The notes beneath the pieces were generated by a model. That model ran no database searches. It worked only from the letters and a program-made list of their open reading frames with translations, and was not told the DNA's origin. A DNA stretch of 19,137 nt from an uncultured Bacilli bacterium (GTDB lineage: Bacteria > Bacillota_I > Bacilli_A > RF39 > UBA660), in assembly GCA_934132915.1 (NCBI GenBank), contig CAKPAK010000025.1, positions 1 to 19,137 of the forward strand, written 5' to 3'. This document shows, one piece after another, positions 7,169 through 13,421 of this stretch (position 1 is its first letter; each line of letters opens with the position of its first letter). The position numbers were made by a program, and so were the translations under genes.

Positions 7169-8332
7169 ATGTCTTTAATCAAATGTCCAGAATGTCAACA
7201 AAATATATCTTCTAGTGCTAAAAACTGTCCACATTGTGGCTATAAAATTACATTACACAAATGTCCAGAATGTGGTGAAAACTTGAAAGGCGAAGAAACC
7301 AATTGTCCATCTTGTGGTTATCCATTAAAAGGCAAAACAACCAGTGATATTATTACCGAAAATTTAGATAAAATAACAGGCGCAAGTTCTAGAAGTTATG
7401 TAACATTTAAAGATTTATTTAAAAATACTTTTCAGAAACATACGGAAGAAGAATTAGACAATATTTTTATTTGCGGAACAAAGAATACAACGCCCAAATT
7501 AGAAAGCATTAACCCAAATAGCGCCAATGCTTGGGTTTACTTTAAAATATTATTGTTTTTCCTCGTTGCCTATATTCCTAATTATATTGGATTTATTTAT
7601 TACGAGAATGCCAATTTTTTACCCGCGATGATTATTTTAGCCGCATTTGCAGTTCCCGTTACTGTATTAGTTTTCTTTTTTGAAATCAACTTATTTAAAA
7701 ATATTCCTTTTCATAAAGTTTTAAAATACTTCATTATAGGTGGAGGTGCATCTCTTTTTGTTGCCATATTATACTATTCTATTCCCTATATTGCGAATAA
7801 AACAGCAACACTAGACTATGAAGGAGCTTTTTTTGTCAGTTTAATTGAAGAAATTGCTAAAATTTGTATTACAACTTACTTTCTATGGAAAAATAAAAAT
7901 TGCAATTATATTTTAAATGGCTTACTAGTAGGTGCTGCCGTCGGTGCTGGTTTTGGTGCCTTCGAAACCGCTGGCTATATTTTAAGATATTTCTTTAATA
8001 ATGGAGTAGAAAGTATGATTGAAATCATTAAATTAAGAGGAATTTTAGCACCAGGAATGCATGTTGCTTGGGGGACCATCGAAGGCGCTGCCTTAATGTA
8101 TGTAAAAGGATCAGAAAAATTAGACAAAAAACATCTAAGCGATAAACGATTTTTATTCACGTGTTTCATCCCAATTGTTCTACATTGGATTTGGGATATG
8201 CCAATTGTAACACCATATTACCTACTACAAGTTGGTCTAACCATCGCAGCTTGGATGGTGATCATTTACTTTATCAATTTAGGATTAAAACAAATTGACG
8301 ATGTCAAAGCCGCTCATAAAAAGAAATCTTAG
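7169..8332 (+). CDS. PrsW-family intramembrane metalloprotease with double zinc ribbon
   Basis: A 387-aa protein with two N-terminal zinc ribbons (Cys6/9/20/23 and Cys32/35/46/49), a linker, and a polytopic membrane region from about residue 122. The motifs of PrsW are present: EEIAK (227-231), FETAGY (265-270), GMHVAWG (296-302) and LHWIWD (338-343); Glu227/228, His298 and His339 are the likely metal/catalytic residues. PrsW in Bacillus subtilis makes the first cut in anti-sigma factor RsiW; many relatives with zinc ribbons have unknown substrates. No sigma/anti-sigma pair is adjacent, and the upstream single-pass zinc-ribbon protein is the most obvious candidate partner or substrate (inference). 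The N-terminal zinc ribbons are not part of B. subtilis PrsW. Confidence 0.85.
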   Translation: MSLIKCPECQQNISSSAKNCPHCGYKITLHKCPECGENLKGEETNCPSCGYPLKGKTTSDIITENLDKITGASSRSYVTFKDLFKNTFQKHTEEELDNIFICGTKNTTPKLESINPNSANAWVYFKILLFFLVAYIPNYIGFIYYENANFLPAMIILAAFAVPVTVLVFFFEINLFKNIPFHKVLKYFIIGGGASLFVAILYYSIPYIANKTATLDYEGAFFVSLIEEIAKICITTYFLWKNKNCNYILNGLLVGAAVGAGFGAFETAGYILRYFFNNGVESMIEIIKLRGILAPGMHVAWGTIEGAALMYVKGSEKLDKKHLSDKRFLFTCFIPIVLHWIWDMPIVTPYYLLQVGLTIAAWMVIIYFINLGLKQIDDVKAAHKKKS

Positions 8333-8362
8333 TTAGTTTTTGTCCCTAACTAAGATTTTTTC
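8324..8362. terminator. Bidirectional terminator between prsW-like gene and ABC permease gene
   Basis: A 13-bp perfect stem from 8324-8336 pairs with 8346-8358 (AAATCTTAGTTAG with its complement), with a 9-nt loop and a T run on the plus strand; on the minus strand the flank is AGATTTCTTTTT. The stop codons of both converging genes fall inside the left arm (TAG 8330-8332, and 8335-8333 on the minus strand). Confidence 0.9.
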
Positions 8363-9127
8363 TAAATAACTTATCATCAAATACATGAGATAAGAAAGAA
8401 TCATTAAAATAATAATTCCCGTAATAACGAGATTAAGATTAAATACTTGTGAACCATACATAATTAAATAGCCAATTCCTTCTTTTGAAACAAGAAGTTC
8501 TCCCATGATAACACCAATTAAAGACATGCTAACATTAATTTTTAAACTAGAAATAATCGTAGAATAATTACTTGGAATAATCAAATACCTTAGTATCTGC
8601 CATTTACTTGCTTGAAAAGACATTAATAACTTAATTTTATTTCTATCGGTCTTCACAAAACCATTATATACGGTAATAATTGTAATAATTAAAGAAATGA
8701 GTAAAGCCATTAAAATAATTGATTGAATATTTGCTCCTACCCAAATAATCAAAATGGGGCCCAATGATACTTTTGGTAAGGAGTTAAAAATAGTAAGGTA
8801 AGGATCAATAACTTTCGCCAAAAAGGCGTTATACCACAATAAAATAGCAATAAAAATCCCTAAAATTGTTCCAATACCAAAACTAAGTAAAGTTTCATAA
8901 ATGGTAATCCAAATATGATGAAAAAGGTGTTGATGAAAATATAAATCAACCATCGTTTCAATAACCATTTTCGGAGAAGAAGTAATAAAAGAATTCATAA
9001 TTCCTAAAGAAACAAATAATTCCCAAAAGAAAATAAGAAAAACAAAAATAAAGATTTGACTAAATAAAATACTCAACTTTTGAATTCTTTTATGTCTTAA
9101 ATATTCTTGATAACCTTTAGACTTCAT
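8333..9127 (-). CDS. ABC transporter permease (nitrate/sulfonate/thiamine-precursor class)
   Basis: A 264-aa inner-membrane permease with about six transmembrane helices. Start chosen at 9127 (MKSKGYQEYL), overlapping the end of the ATPase gene by 11 nt as ATGAAGTCTAA; the longer open frame to 9403 is only a shadow of the ATPase gene. The cytosolic coupling segment SFQASKWQILRYLIIPSNYSTIISSLKI corresponds to the EAA-type loop of the BPD_transp_1 family. The features FNSLPKVSLGPILIIWVG and VIMGELLVSKEGIGYLI are typical of the SsuC/TauC/NrtB/ThiX group. It is the last gene of the importer operon. The substrate cannot be decided from sequence (alkyl sulfonates, nitrate-like anions or a pyrimidine thiamine precursor). 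Confidence 0.9.
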   Translation of the reverse strand: MKSKGYQEYLRHKRIQKLSILFSQIFIFVFLIFFWELFVSLGIMNSFITSSPKMVIETMVDLYFHQHLFHHIWITIYETLLSFGIGTILGIFIAILLWYNAFLAKVIDPYLTIFNSLPKVSLGPILIIWVGANIQSIILMALLISLIITIITVYNGFVKTDRNKIKLLMSFQASKWQILRYLIIPSNYSTIISSLKINVSMSLIGVIMGELLVSKEGIGYLIMYGSQVFNLNLVITGIIILMILSYLMYLMISYLEKILVRDKN

Positions 9128-9866
9128 GATCAAAAACTTCCCATATTTTTTGATAATATTCCTGAAATTCTTTAGTATTTCTATTTTTAATAGGACCACC
9201 GCCATCAGTAAGCTGAATATCGTAAACAGCTTTAATTTTAGCCGGTCTTTTGGAAAGAACAATGACCCGATCAGAAAAAGCAATCGCCTCCTCAATGTCA
9301 TGCGTAATAATAATGGTTGTTTTTTTTCTTTCTTTAATAATTCGATAAACATCATCAGAAACCCGTAATCTCGTTTCGAAATCCAAAGCAGAGAAAGGCT
9401 CATCTAAAAGAAGAATATCAGGATTAATCGCAAGTGTTCTAATTAAAGCAACCCGTTGCTTCATTCCACCAGATAATTGATTAGGATAACGGTCAATAAA
9501 TTCACCTAAACCATAATCTTTTAAAAGTTCGATGACTTCTTGCTTCTTTTGAGAAGTAATTTTTTTTTGCATTTTTAATCCCAATAAACAATTATCCAAT
9601 ATGGTTAGCCAAGGAAATAAACAATCACTTTGAAACATATAGCCAATTTTAGTCTCTTTTTCTGAAAAATCAATTTCTCCCTCGGTCTTCGTTTCTAATC
9701 CACCAATAATATTTAATAAAGTAGATTTTCCACAACCAGAAGGTCCTACAATTGCCGTAATCCCATTTTTAGCAAATGATGCATGAAATTGATCAATAGC
9801 CAATATTTCTGCCTCTTTTGTATAATACGTTTTGGATAAATTTTTAATGGTTAAAATCGTATCCAT
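9117..9866 (-). CDS. ABC transporter ATP-binding protein (SsuB/TauB/ThiZ-like)
   Basis: A 249-aa importer ATPase with all the usual motifs: Walker A GPSGCGKST (41-49), Q-loop MFQSD (Gln79), signature LSGGMKQR (131-138), Walker B ILLLDEP (151-157) with FSALD, and H-loop His189 in ITHDIEEA. The sequence LFPWLTILDNCLLGL after the Q-loop is characteristic of the nitrate/sulfonate/taurine group. Its ATG follows the TAG of the substrate-binding-protein gene with no gap (TAGATG) and its end overlaps the permease gene, so all three were built to be co-translated. Because the upstream binding-protein gene is interrupted by an element running in the other direction, the normal promoter for this gene is separated from it by 2.85 kb. 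Confidence 0.93.
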   Translation of the reverse strand: MDTILTIKNLSKTYYTKEAEILAIDQFHASFAKNGITAIVGPSGCGKSTLLNIIGGLETKTEGEIDFSEKETKIGYMFQSDCLFPWLTILDNCLLGLKMQKKITSQKKQEVIELLKDYGLGEFIDRYPNQLSGGMKQRVALIRTLAINPDILLLDEPFSALDFETRLRVSDDVYRIIKERKKTTIIITHDIEEAIAFSDRVIVLSKRPAKIKAVYDIQLTDGGGPIKNRNTKEFQEYYQKIWEVFDHEV

Positions 9867-10637
9867 CTAAGAAAAATACTCGGTATAAATTAAATCTTCA
9901 TAAGGGGCATAAGTTTCTAACTCACCAGCTGAGATAATAATATCTTGAATATGTTTCCACTCATTCTCATTGATAGAAATATCCTTTTTCCATGCGTCTC
10001 CTTCTTTATATTCCGAAACAATCGTAATTAAATCATTGAGTGACGTATTAGGAAAATAATCAATAATATGATTGGCAATATCCTGAGCACTTTCTCTTTC
10101 AACATATGCTAAAGCCTTATTAATTGCCCGACTAAAACCTTCAATAACATCAGGATTTGCCTTTATATAACTTTGTCTAGCATTATATGCTGTATAAGGA
10201 ACTTCACCACCAAGTGCGCCCAAATAAGCAACATTATATCCAAATCCTTGCTTAGTAAGTTCTAAAGCCGTTGGCTCAAATAAAGTAACAAAGTCTCCTG
10301 TTCCTCCAATAAAAGCACCCGACATTGCGGAAAAAGCAATAGAAGTATCAATCAAAACATCCCGTTTAGGATCAATCCCATTTTCTTTTAAAGTATACTC
10401 TAGCGTCATTTCAGGCATTCCACCTTTTCGTCCACCAATAATATGTTTTCCCTTCAAATCGGCTAAAGTAAAATGATCAATTTTGTTTCTAGAAATAATA
10501 AATGATCCATCTCTCTTTGTTAGTCCAGCAAAAGTAACTGGGTAATCTTTTTCCCCTTTGTTATAAACATAAGTTGTCGCTAAAAGAAGAATTTGATCAA
10601 CCAAAAATACTGATAAATCATCTTCCATTTTGATCAA
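9867..10637 (-). CDS. ABC substrate-binding protein, C-terminal fragment (interrupted gene)
   Basis: The open frame is 256 aa, but only residues from TYVYNKGEKDY onward (about 9867-10571) belong to the binding protein; the first roughly 22 residues (MIKMEDDLSVF...) are translated from element DNA and have no plausible ribosome site. The rest is a periplasmic-binding fold of the NMT1/SsuA-like class: AGLTKRDGSFIISR, GGRKGGMPEMTLEY, GAFIGGTGDFVTLFEPTA, PYTAYNARQSYIKANPDVI, AGELETYAPYEDLI. The missing N-terminal part lies 2.85 kb away at 13422-13715. Joining the two at the TA dinucleotide (10570-10571 with 13420-13421) gives 98 + 1 + 233 = 332 aa, a normal length for this family. As it stands the gene cannot give a functional binding protein. 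Confidence 0.88.
   Translation of the reverse strand: MIKMEDDLSVFLVDQILLLATTYVYNKGEKDYPVTFAGLTKRDGSFIISRNKIDHFTLADLKGKHIIGGRKGGMPEMTLEYTLKENGIDPKRDVLIDTSIAFSAMSGAFIGGTGDFVTLFEPTALELTKQGFGYNVAYLGALGGEVPYTAYNARQSYIKANPDVIEGFSRAINKALAYVERESAQDIANHIIDYFPNTSLNDLITIVSEYKEGDAWKKDISINENEWKHIQDIIISAGELETYAPYEDLIYTEYFS
10570..10591 (+). repeat. Left terminal inverted repeat / hybrid att site of the element
   Basis: TAAGTTGTCGCTAAAAGAAG (10570-10589) plus AA. It matches the reverse complement of the right end (13400-13421) at 17 of 22 positions: TA, GTTG, C and the ten-base AAAAGAAGAA block are shared. The TA is the likely crossover dinucleotide; to its left is chromosomal DNA of the binding-protein gene. 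Confidence 0.75.
10592..10637. repeat. Two TTTGATCAA repeats near the left end of the element
   Basis: TTTGATCAA occurs at 10592-10600 and 10629-10637, 37 nt apart, each containing the palindrome TTGATCAA. They lie between the left terminal repeat and the M23 promoter, where a regulator or directionality factor could bind. Function is inferred only from position; AT-rich DNA makes chance occurrence possible. Confidence 0.4.
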
Positions 10638-10660
10638 TTACAAAAAAATTTTACTAATAG

Positions 10661-10689
10661 TTGACAAAGAAAAAAGAAAGCGGTAGAAT
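10661..10689 (+). promoter_or_regulatory. Promoter of the element's M23 peptidase gene
   Basis: A consensus -35 TTGACA (10661-10666), 17-nt spacer and TAGAAT -10 (10684-10689), the strongest promoter match in the element. It would drive the peptidase and probably the recombinase 45 nt after it, towards the right, opposite to the interrupted importer operon. Confidence 0.78.
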
Positions 10690-10714
10690 ATTAACCCAAG
10701 TTGGGGGTGTTACC

Positions 10715-11401
10715 ATGAAAGAAATAAGAAAAAAAGCAAATATAGTACTGATGGCCAGTACCGTAATCATTTTATTCATTATTTTTTTTATCGATAATGA
10801 TAGTCTAAATTCTTTATTGATTAATTACAATGAAGATTTTACAGTCAATGAAGTTGCTGTTTTAGATGTTGATTATAACAAAGTGATTTATCAAGATACA
10901 AATGTTACCCAAGTATCCAGTCAACCAGACACCGCAGCACCAGTTACCCTTGTCTCGAATACCGCTACTGGTAGTTGGGCTTGGCCAACCGATTCTGGAT
11001 ATACCATTACTACTTATTATAGTGCTTCCCACAAAGCATTAGATATTTATAAAGGCTATGCTAGTAACATTTATGCCGCAAATAACGGAACCGTTAGCAT
11101 GGTAAAATCAGGATGTATTCCTGGTAATACAGCTTGCAATGGAAGGGGAGGAAATTATGTCGTAATTAATCATAATACCTCTAATTACTATACCGTTTAT
11201 ATGCATTTAAAGGACATTTATGTTAAACCAGGAGATACGGTTTCAAAAGGACAAGTCATTGCCTCGATGGGAAACACGGGAAATGTTATTCCTGTTCCCA
11301 CTAGCAGTGCACCATATCTAGGAACACACTTGCATTTCTGTTTATATATAGGCGAACCATATAGAGGAGGCTATGCTGTCAATCCAATGCGATTGTATTA
11401 G
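10715..11401 (+). CDS. Membrane-anchored M23 (LytM/lysostaphin-type) metallopeptidase
   Basis: A 228-aa protein. Start set at ATG 10715, with GGGGGTG at 10703-10709; the in-frame TTG at 10661 is in fact the -35 hexamer. An N-terminal transmembrane helix (about 9-27, no lipobox) anchors it with the rest outside. After a Thr/Ser/Pro-rich linker (about 60-85) comes the M23 domain with zinc ligands His106 and Asp110 (HKALD), catalytic-region His164 (VYMHLKD) and HLH (205-207), all present, so it should be an active peptidoglycan endopeptidase. Cys134 and Cys141 may form a disulfide. The layout resembles SpoIIQ-like and other cell-wall M23 proteins; I do not assign a symbol. It is the first gene of the element. 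Why a recombinase element carries a wall hydrolase is not known. Confidence 0.85.
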   Translation: MKEIRKKANIVLMASTVIILFIIFFIDNDSLNSLLINYNEDFTVNEVAVLDVDYNKVIYQDTNVTQVSSQPDTAAPVTLVSNTATGSWAWPTDSGYTITTYYSASHKALDIYKGYASNIYAANNGTVSMVKSGCIPGNTACNGRGGNYVVINHNTSNYYTVYMHLKDIYVKPGDTVSKGQVIASMGNTGNVIPVPTSSAPYLGTHLHFCLYIGEPYRGGYAVNPMRLY

Positions 11402-11405
11402 CATA

Positions 11406-11440
11406 TTCTCTTCCTTTTTTTCATATTTCTTAGAAGAGGA
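11406..11440 (+). promoter_or_regulatory. Possible hairpin covering the recombinase ribosome site
   Basis: TTCTCTTC (11406-11413) can pair with GAAGAGGA (11433-11440), an 8-bp stem with one G-U pair and a 19-nt loop. The right arm contains the GAGGA of the ribosome site of the recombinase gene (ATG 11447). No T run follows, so it is not a normal terminator. It could lower recombinase translation; this is inference from base pairing only. Confidence 0.35.
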
Positions 11441-11446
11441 GGAAAT

Positions 11447-12544
11447 ATGAATATTAAGGAAAAATTAACAAATGGAAAAACCATTTTTGATATCCCTTTT
11501 AGAGTAACTTATTACGCAAGAGTATCTACCGACCACGAATTACAAGCAACAAGTATCCTAAATCAAGTAGATTACTTTAAAAAACTAATCCAAACAAGTC
11601 CCAATTGGCAGTTCATAGAAGGGTATATTGATGAAGGAATCAGTGGTAAAGAAGTAAAAAAAAGAGAAAACTTTTTAAGAATGATTCATGACGCCAAAAA
11701 TAAGAAATTTGATTTAATTTTAACCAAAAGTGTTTCAAGATTTGCTAGAAATACCGTAGATAGTATTAACTATGTGGATATCCTTTTAAAGTACGAAGTA
11801 GGGGTCTATTTTTTAAATGATAATATTAACACCTTTTATTCAGACAGTGAATTTCGTCTTACTCTAATGGCCAGTATTGCCCAAGATGAATTAAGAAAAT
11901 TATCAGAAAGTGTTCAATTTGGCCTAGCTCAATCTATAAAACGTGGCGTTGTTTTAGGGGGAAACAATCTAATTGGCTACCATAAAAATAAAGGAAAATT
12001 AACCATCAACAAAGAAGAAGCAAATATCATAAAAGATATTTATAAAATATTTTCAAAAGATTTATATACCTACCAAGATATCTCTGATAAAATTTACTCA
12101 AAATATCATAAAAAAATAGATGCTACCACCATCAGAAGAATTCTAAAAAACTATAAATATAAAGGATACTACTGTGGAGGAAAAACAAAAGTAATCAACT
12201 ATAAAACCAGTATCCGTCAAAATATCCCAAAAAATAATTGGATTATCTATAAAGATGAGAATATTCCTCCTATCATTGAAGAAAAATTATGGAATAAAGT
12301 CCAAAAAATCATAGAAAAAAGAAAAAAGACCCCATCCAAGTACGCCAATAAATTATATTGCCAAAATCACCATCAGTATTTAACCATCAAAAGAAAAAAA
12401 TACCAAAATAAAATATATACTTACTATATTTGCCCGTCTTGTTGCTCATTTAAAGAAGAATTTTTCTCTAAGTTTCCCCCTTTTTCTAAGATTATCATCG
12501 AAAAAAAAGAAAAAGATTATTTATTAAAAGTAATTGACAAATAA
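11447..12544 (+). CDS. Short serine recombinase (site-specific integrase of the element)
   Basis: A 365-aa serine recombinase that cuts and rejoins DNA through a serine nucleophile. The catalytic domain shows YYARVSTDHELQATSI (Arg25, Ser27), YIDEGISG (60-67) and KSVSRFARN (94-102), followed by the long helix with ASIAQDELRKLSESVQFG. The Recombinase (PF07508-type) DNA-binding domain spans about 168-290 (GYHKNKGKLTINKEEANIIKDIY; ISDKIYSKYHKKIDATTIRRILKNYKYKGYYCGG). The usual zinc-ribbon region is reduced to Cys305, His308/309, Cys329, Cys332 and Cys333, and there is no long coiled-coil arm; typical large serine integrases have 450-550 aa. A GAGGAGG lies 4 nt before the ATG. It sits inside the gene that it presumably targets. 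Confidence 0.92.
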   Translation: MNIKEKLTNGKTIFDIPFRVTYYARVSTDHELQATSILNQVDYFKKLIQTSPNWQFIEGYIDEGISGKEVKKRENFLRMIHDAKNKKFDLILTKSVSRFARNTVDSINYVDILLKYEVGVYFLNDNINTFYSDSEFRLTLMASIAQDELRKLSESVQFGLAQSIKRGVVLGGNNLIGYHKNKGKLTINKEEANIIKDIYKIFSKDLYTYQDISDKIYSKYHKKIDATTIRRILKNYKYKGYYCGGKTKVINYKTSIRQNIPKNNWIIYKDENIPPIIEEKLWNKVQKIIEKRKKTPSKYANKLYCQNHHQYLTIKRKKYQNKIYTYYICPSCCSFKEEFFSKFPPFSKIIIEKKEKDYLLKVIDK

Positions 12545-12575
12545 TGGATAAAATAATTTTTGTTGGTTAATTTAT

Positions 12576-12605
12576 TTTACAAGAACATCTTTCTAGTGAT
12601 ATAAT
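12576..12605 (+). promoter_or_regulatory. Promoter of the element's third gene
   Basis: TTTACA (12576-12581), 18-nt spacer and a perfect TATAAT (12600-12605) preceded by TGA (extended -10). Transcription would begin near 12612, leaving a leader of about 29 nt before ATG 12641. The third gene therefore has its own promoter separate from the peptidase-recombinase unit. Confidence 0.7.
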
Positions 12606-12640
12606 AACTCTATATGAAGTTAGAAGGTATTGGTGATAAG

Positions 12641-13378
12641 ATGAATCAAAAGAATTGTCAATTTTATATCATATTAGGAGATAAAAATTTTACAGGAAAA
12701 AATGATGGAAATGTTTATATTAACGCTACTGGTGCGAATGATATTCAATTAATTAACAAGGCTATTTTTAATGCCTTTCATAAGAAAAGAGAGGAAGGCG
12801 TTCCCGTTGCCAACCATATCATCTTTCTCATTCCAGAACCAACTCCCGAATCCGCTTTTGAAGAGCAATGTCAGATGCTTATGGATAAATTAAATTTAGT
12901 AGGAAAAATACAGTATCTTCCTAAAGCGCAAAATTTAACACCAAAAGTTCCAGTAATGCCAAAAGAACAATTAACAGAACCAGAGAAACCAAATTCAGAA
13001 ATCAATTCTCCAGTTCAGCCACTTATAAAAGATCCAGAAATAGTTTCCGCAGAGGATCCTATCCCTCAAGATACTGAACCAACTCCTCCCAAAAACATTT
13101 CTTGTCAACCAAAAGATAATATTTATAGGGGGGACATCGAGAGTCCAATGGCAAATAAAAAATATAATACAAAAGGGCCAACCGAAGAAATGTATGCCAA
13201 AGACTCCGCTTCTTATATGGGATATAATCCTACTTTAATCAATAATAATGTCAAAAATCTAGTAAGAAAGCCAAATCAAAATAAAAAAGCAGCATTTGTG
13301 ACTTTACCGGTTATTATCTTTATTTTATCGGCATTATTATTAATTGCTTCCATTATTATATTATTTGTCTTAGACTAG
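12641..13378 (+). CDS. Tail-anchored, proline-rich membrane protein of the element, unknown family
   Basis: A 245-aa protein. Start at ATG 12641, because GGTGAT (12632-12637) is a good ribosome site and the promoter's expected start site makes the upstream ATG 12614 almost leaderless. Residues 1-95 look like a compact alpha/beta domain (FYIILGDKNFTGKNDGNVYI, ANHIIFLIPEPTPESAFEEQ). Residues 96-160 form a Pro/Glu-rich linker. Residues 216-243 form a C-terminal transmembrane helix preceded by RKPNQNKKA, as in tail-anchored proteins, so the main part is probably cytosolic. I recognise no family and assign no function. It could be an anchor, regulator or immunity-type partner for the M23 peptidase; this is speculation from neighbourhood. 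Confidence 0.75.
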   Translation: MNQKNCQFYIILGDKNFTGKNDGNVYINATGANDIQLINKAIFNAFHKKREEGVPVANHIIFLIPEPTPESAFEEQCQMLMDKLNLVGKIQYLPKAQNLTPKVPVMPKEQLTEPEKPNSEINSPVQPLIKDPEIVSAEDPIPQDTEPTPPKNISCQPKDNIYRGDIESPMANKKYNTKGPTEEMYAKDSASYMGYNPTLINNNVKNLVRKPNQNKKAAFVTLPVIIFILSALLLIASIIILFVLD

Positions 13379-13402
13379 TTATCCCCTTTAACTAGTTTTT
13401 TC
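13374..13402 (+). terminator. Terminator at the right end of the element
   Basis: An 8-bp stem ACTAGTTA (13374-13381) / TAACTAGT (13389-13396) with loop TCCCCTT and then TTTTTTC. The stop codon of the third gene lies in its left arm, and the T run abuts the right terminal repeat, so element transcripts would stop just before the junction. On the minus strand no T run follows, so it would not by itself stop importer transcription. Confidence 0.85.
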
Positions 13403-13421
13403 TTCTTTTCGTATCAACCTA
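13400..13421 (-). repeat. Right terminal inverted repeat / hybrid att site of the element
   Basis: Plus-strand TT followed by CTTCTTTTCGTATCAACCTA (13402-13421), the inverted, 17/22-matching copy of the left end (10570-10591). TA at 13420-13421 is the likely crossover dinucleotide. In the minus-strand reading frame the element contributes the G that turns TAT into a TAG stop, which truncates the binding protein. Confidence 0.75.

Larger units (their letters stand above)
10570..13421 (+). mobile_element. 2850-bp serine-recombinase element inside the substrate-binding-protein gene
   Basis: Seen: the two halves of one leftward gene flank three rightward genes (M23 peptidase, serine recombinase, tail-anchored protein). 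The junctions share TA (10570-10571 and 13420-13421), at an offset of 2850 bp. The element ends are inverted repeats around that TA. Excision at TA, or at any point of the same alignment, restores ATC-TAT-GTT in frame, giving EATIYVYN, the sequence expected in this binding-protein family. Known: large serine recombinases insert elements between attP and attB with a 2-nt core and no target duplication, and elements such as skin of sigK or prophages in comK are removed precisely to restore a gene. Inferred: this is a minimal integrative element; whether it still excises, and whether this is regulated, is unknown. A dead remnant is the alternative. Confidence 0.87.

Noticed and set aside
9126..9403. 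Open frame extending the permease to 356 aa, and a plus-strand frame in the same place
   Set aside because: Both lie over the ATPase gene, whose motifs are unmistakable; the permease start at 9127 overlaps the ATPase stop in the usual coupled way.
10570..13421. Classical transposon or group II intron as explanation of the split gene
   Set aside because: No target-site duplication, transposase, reverse transcriptase or intron domain structure is seen; the serine recombinase with a TA core explains the exact join without duplication.
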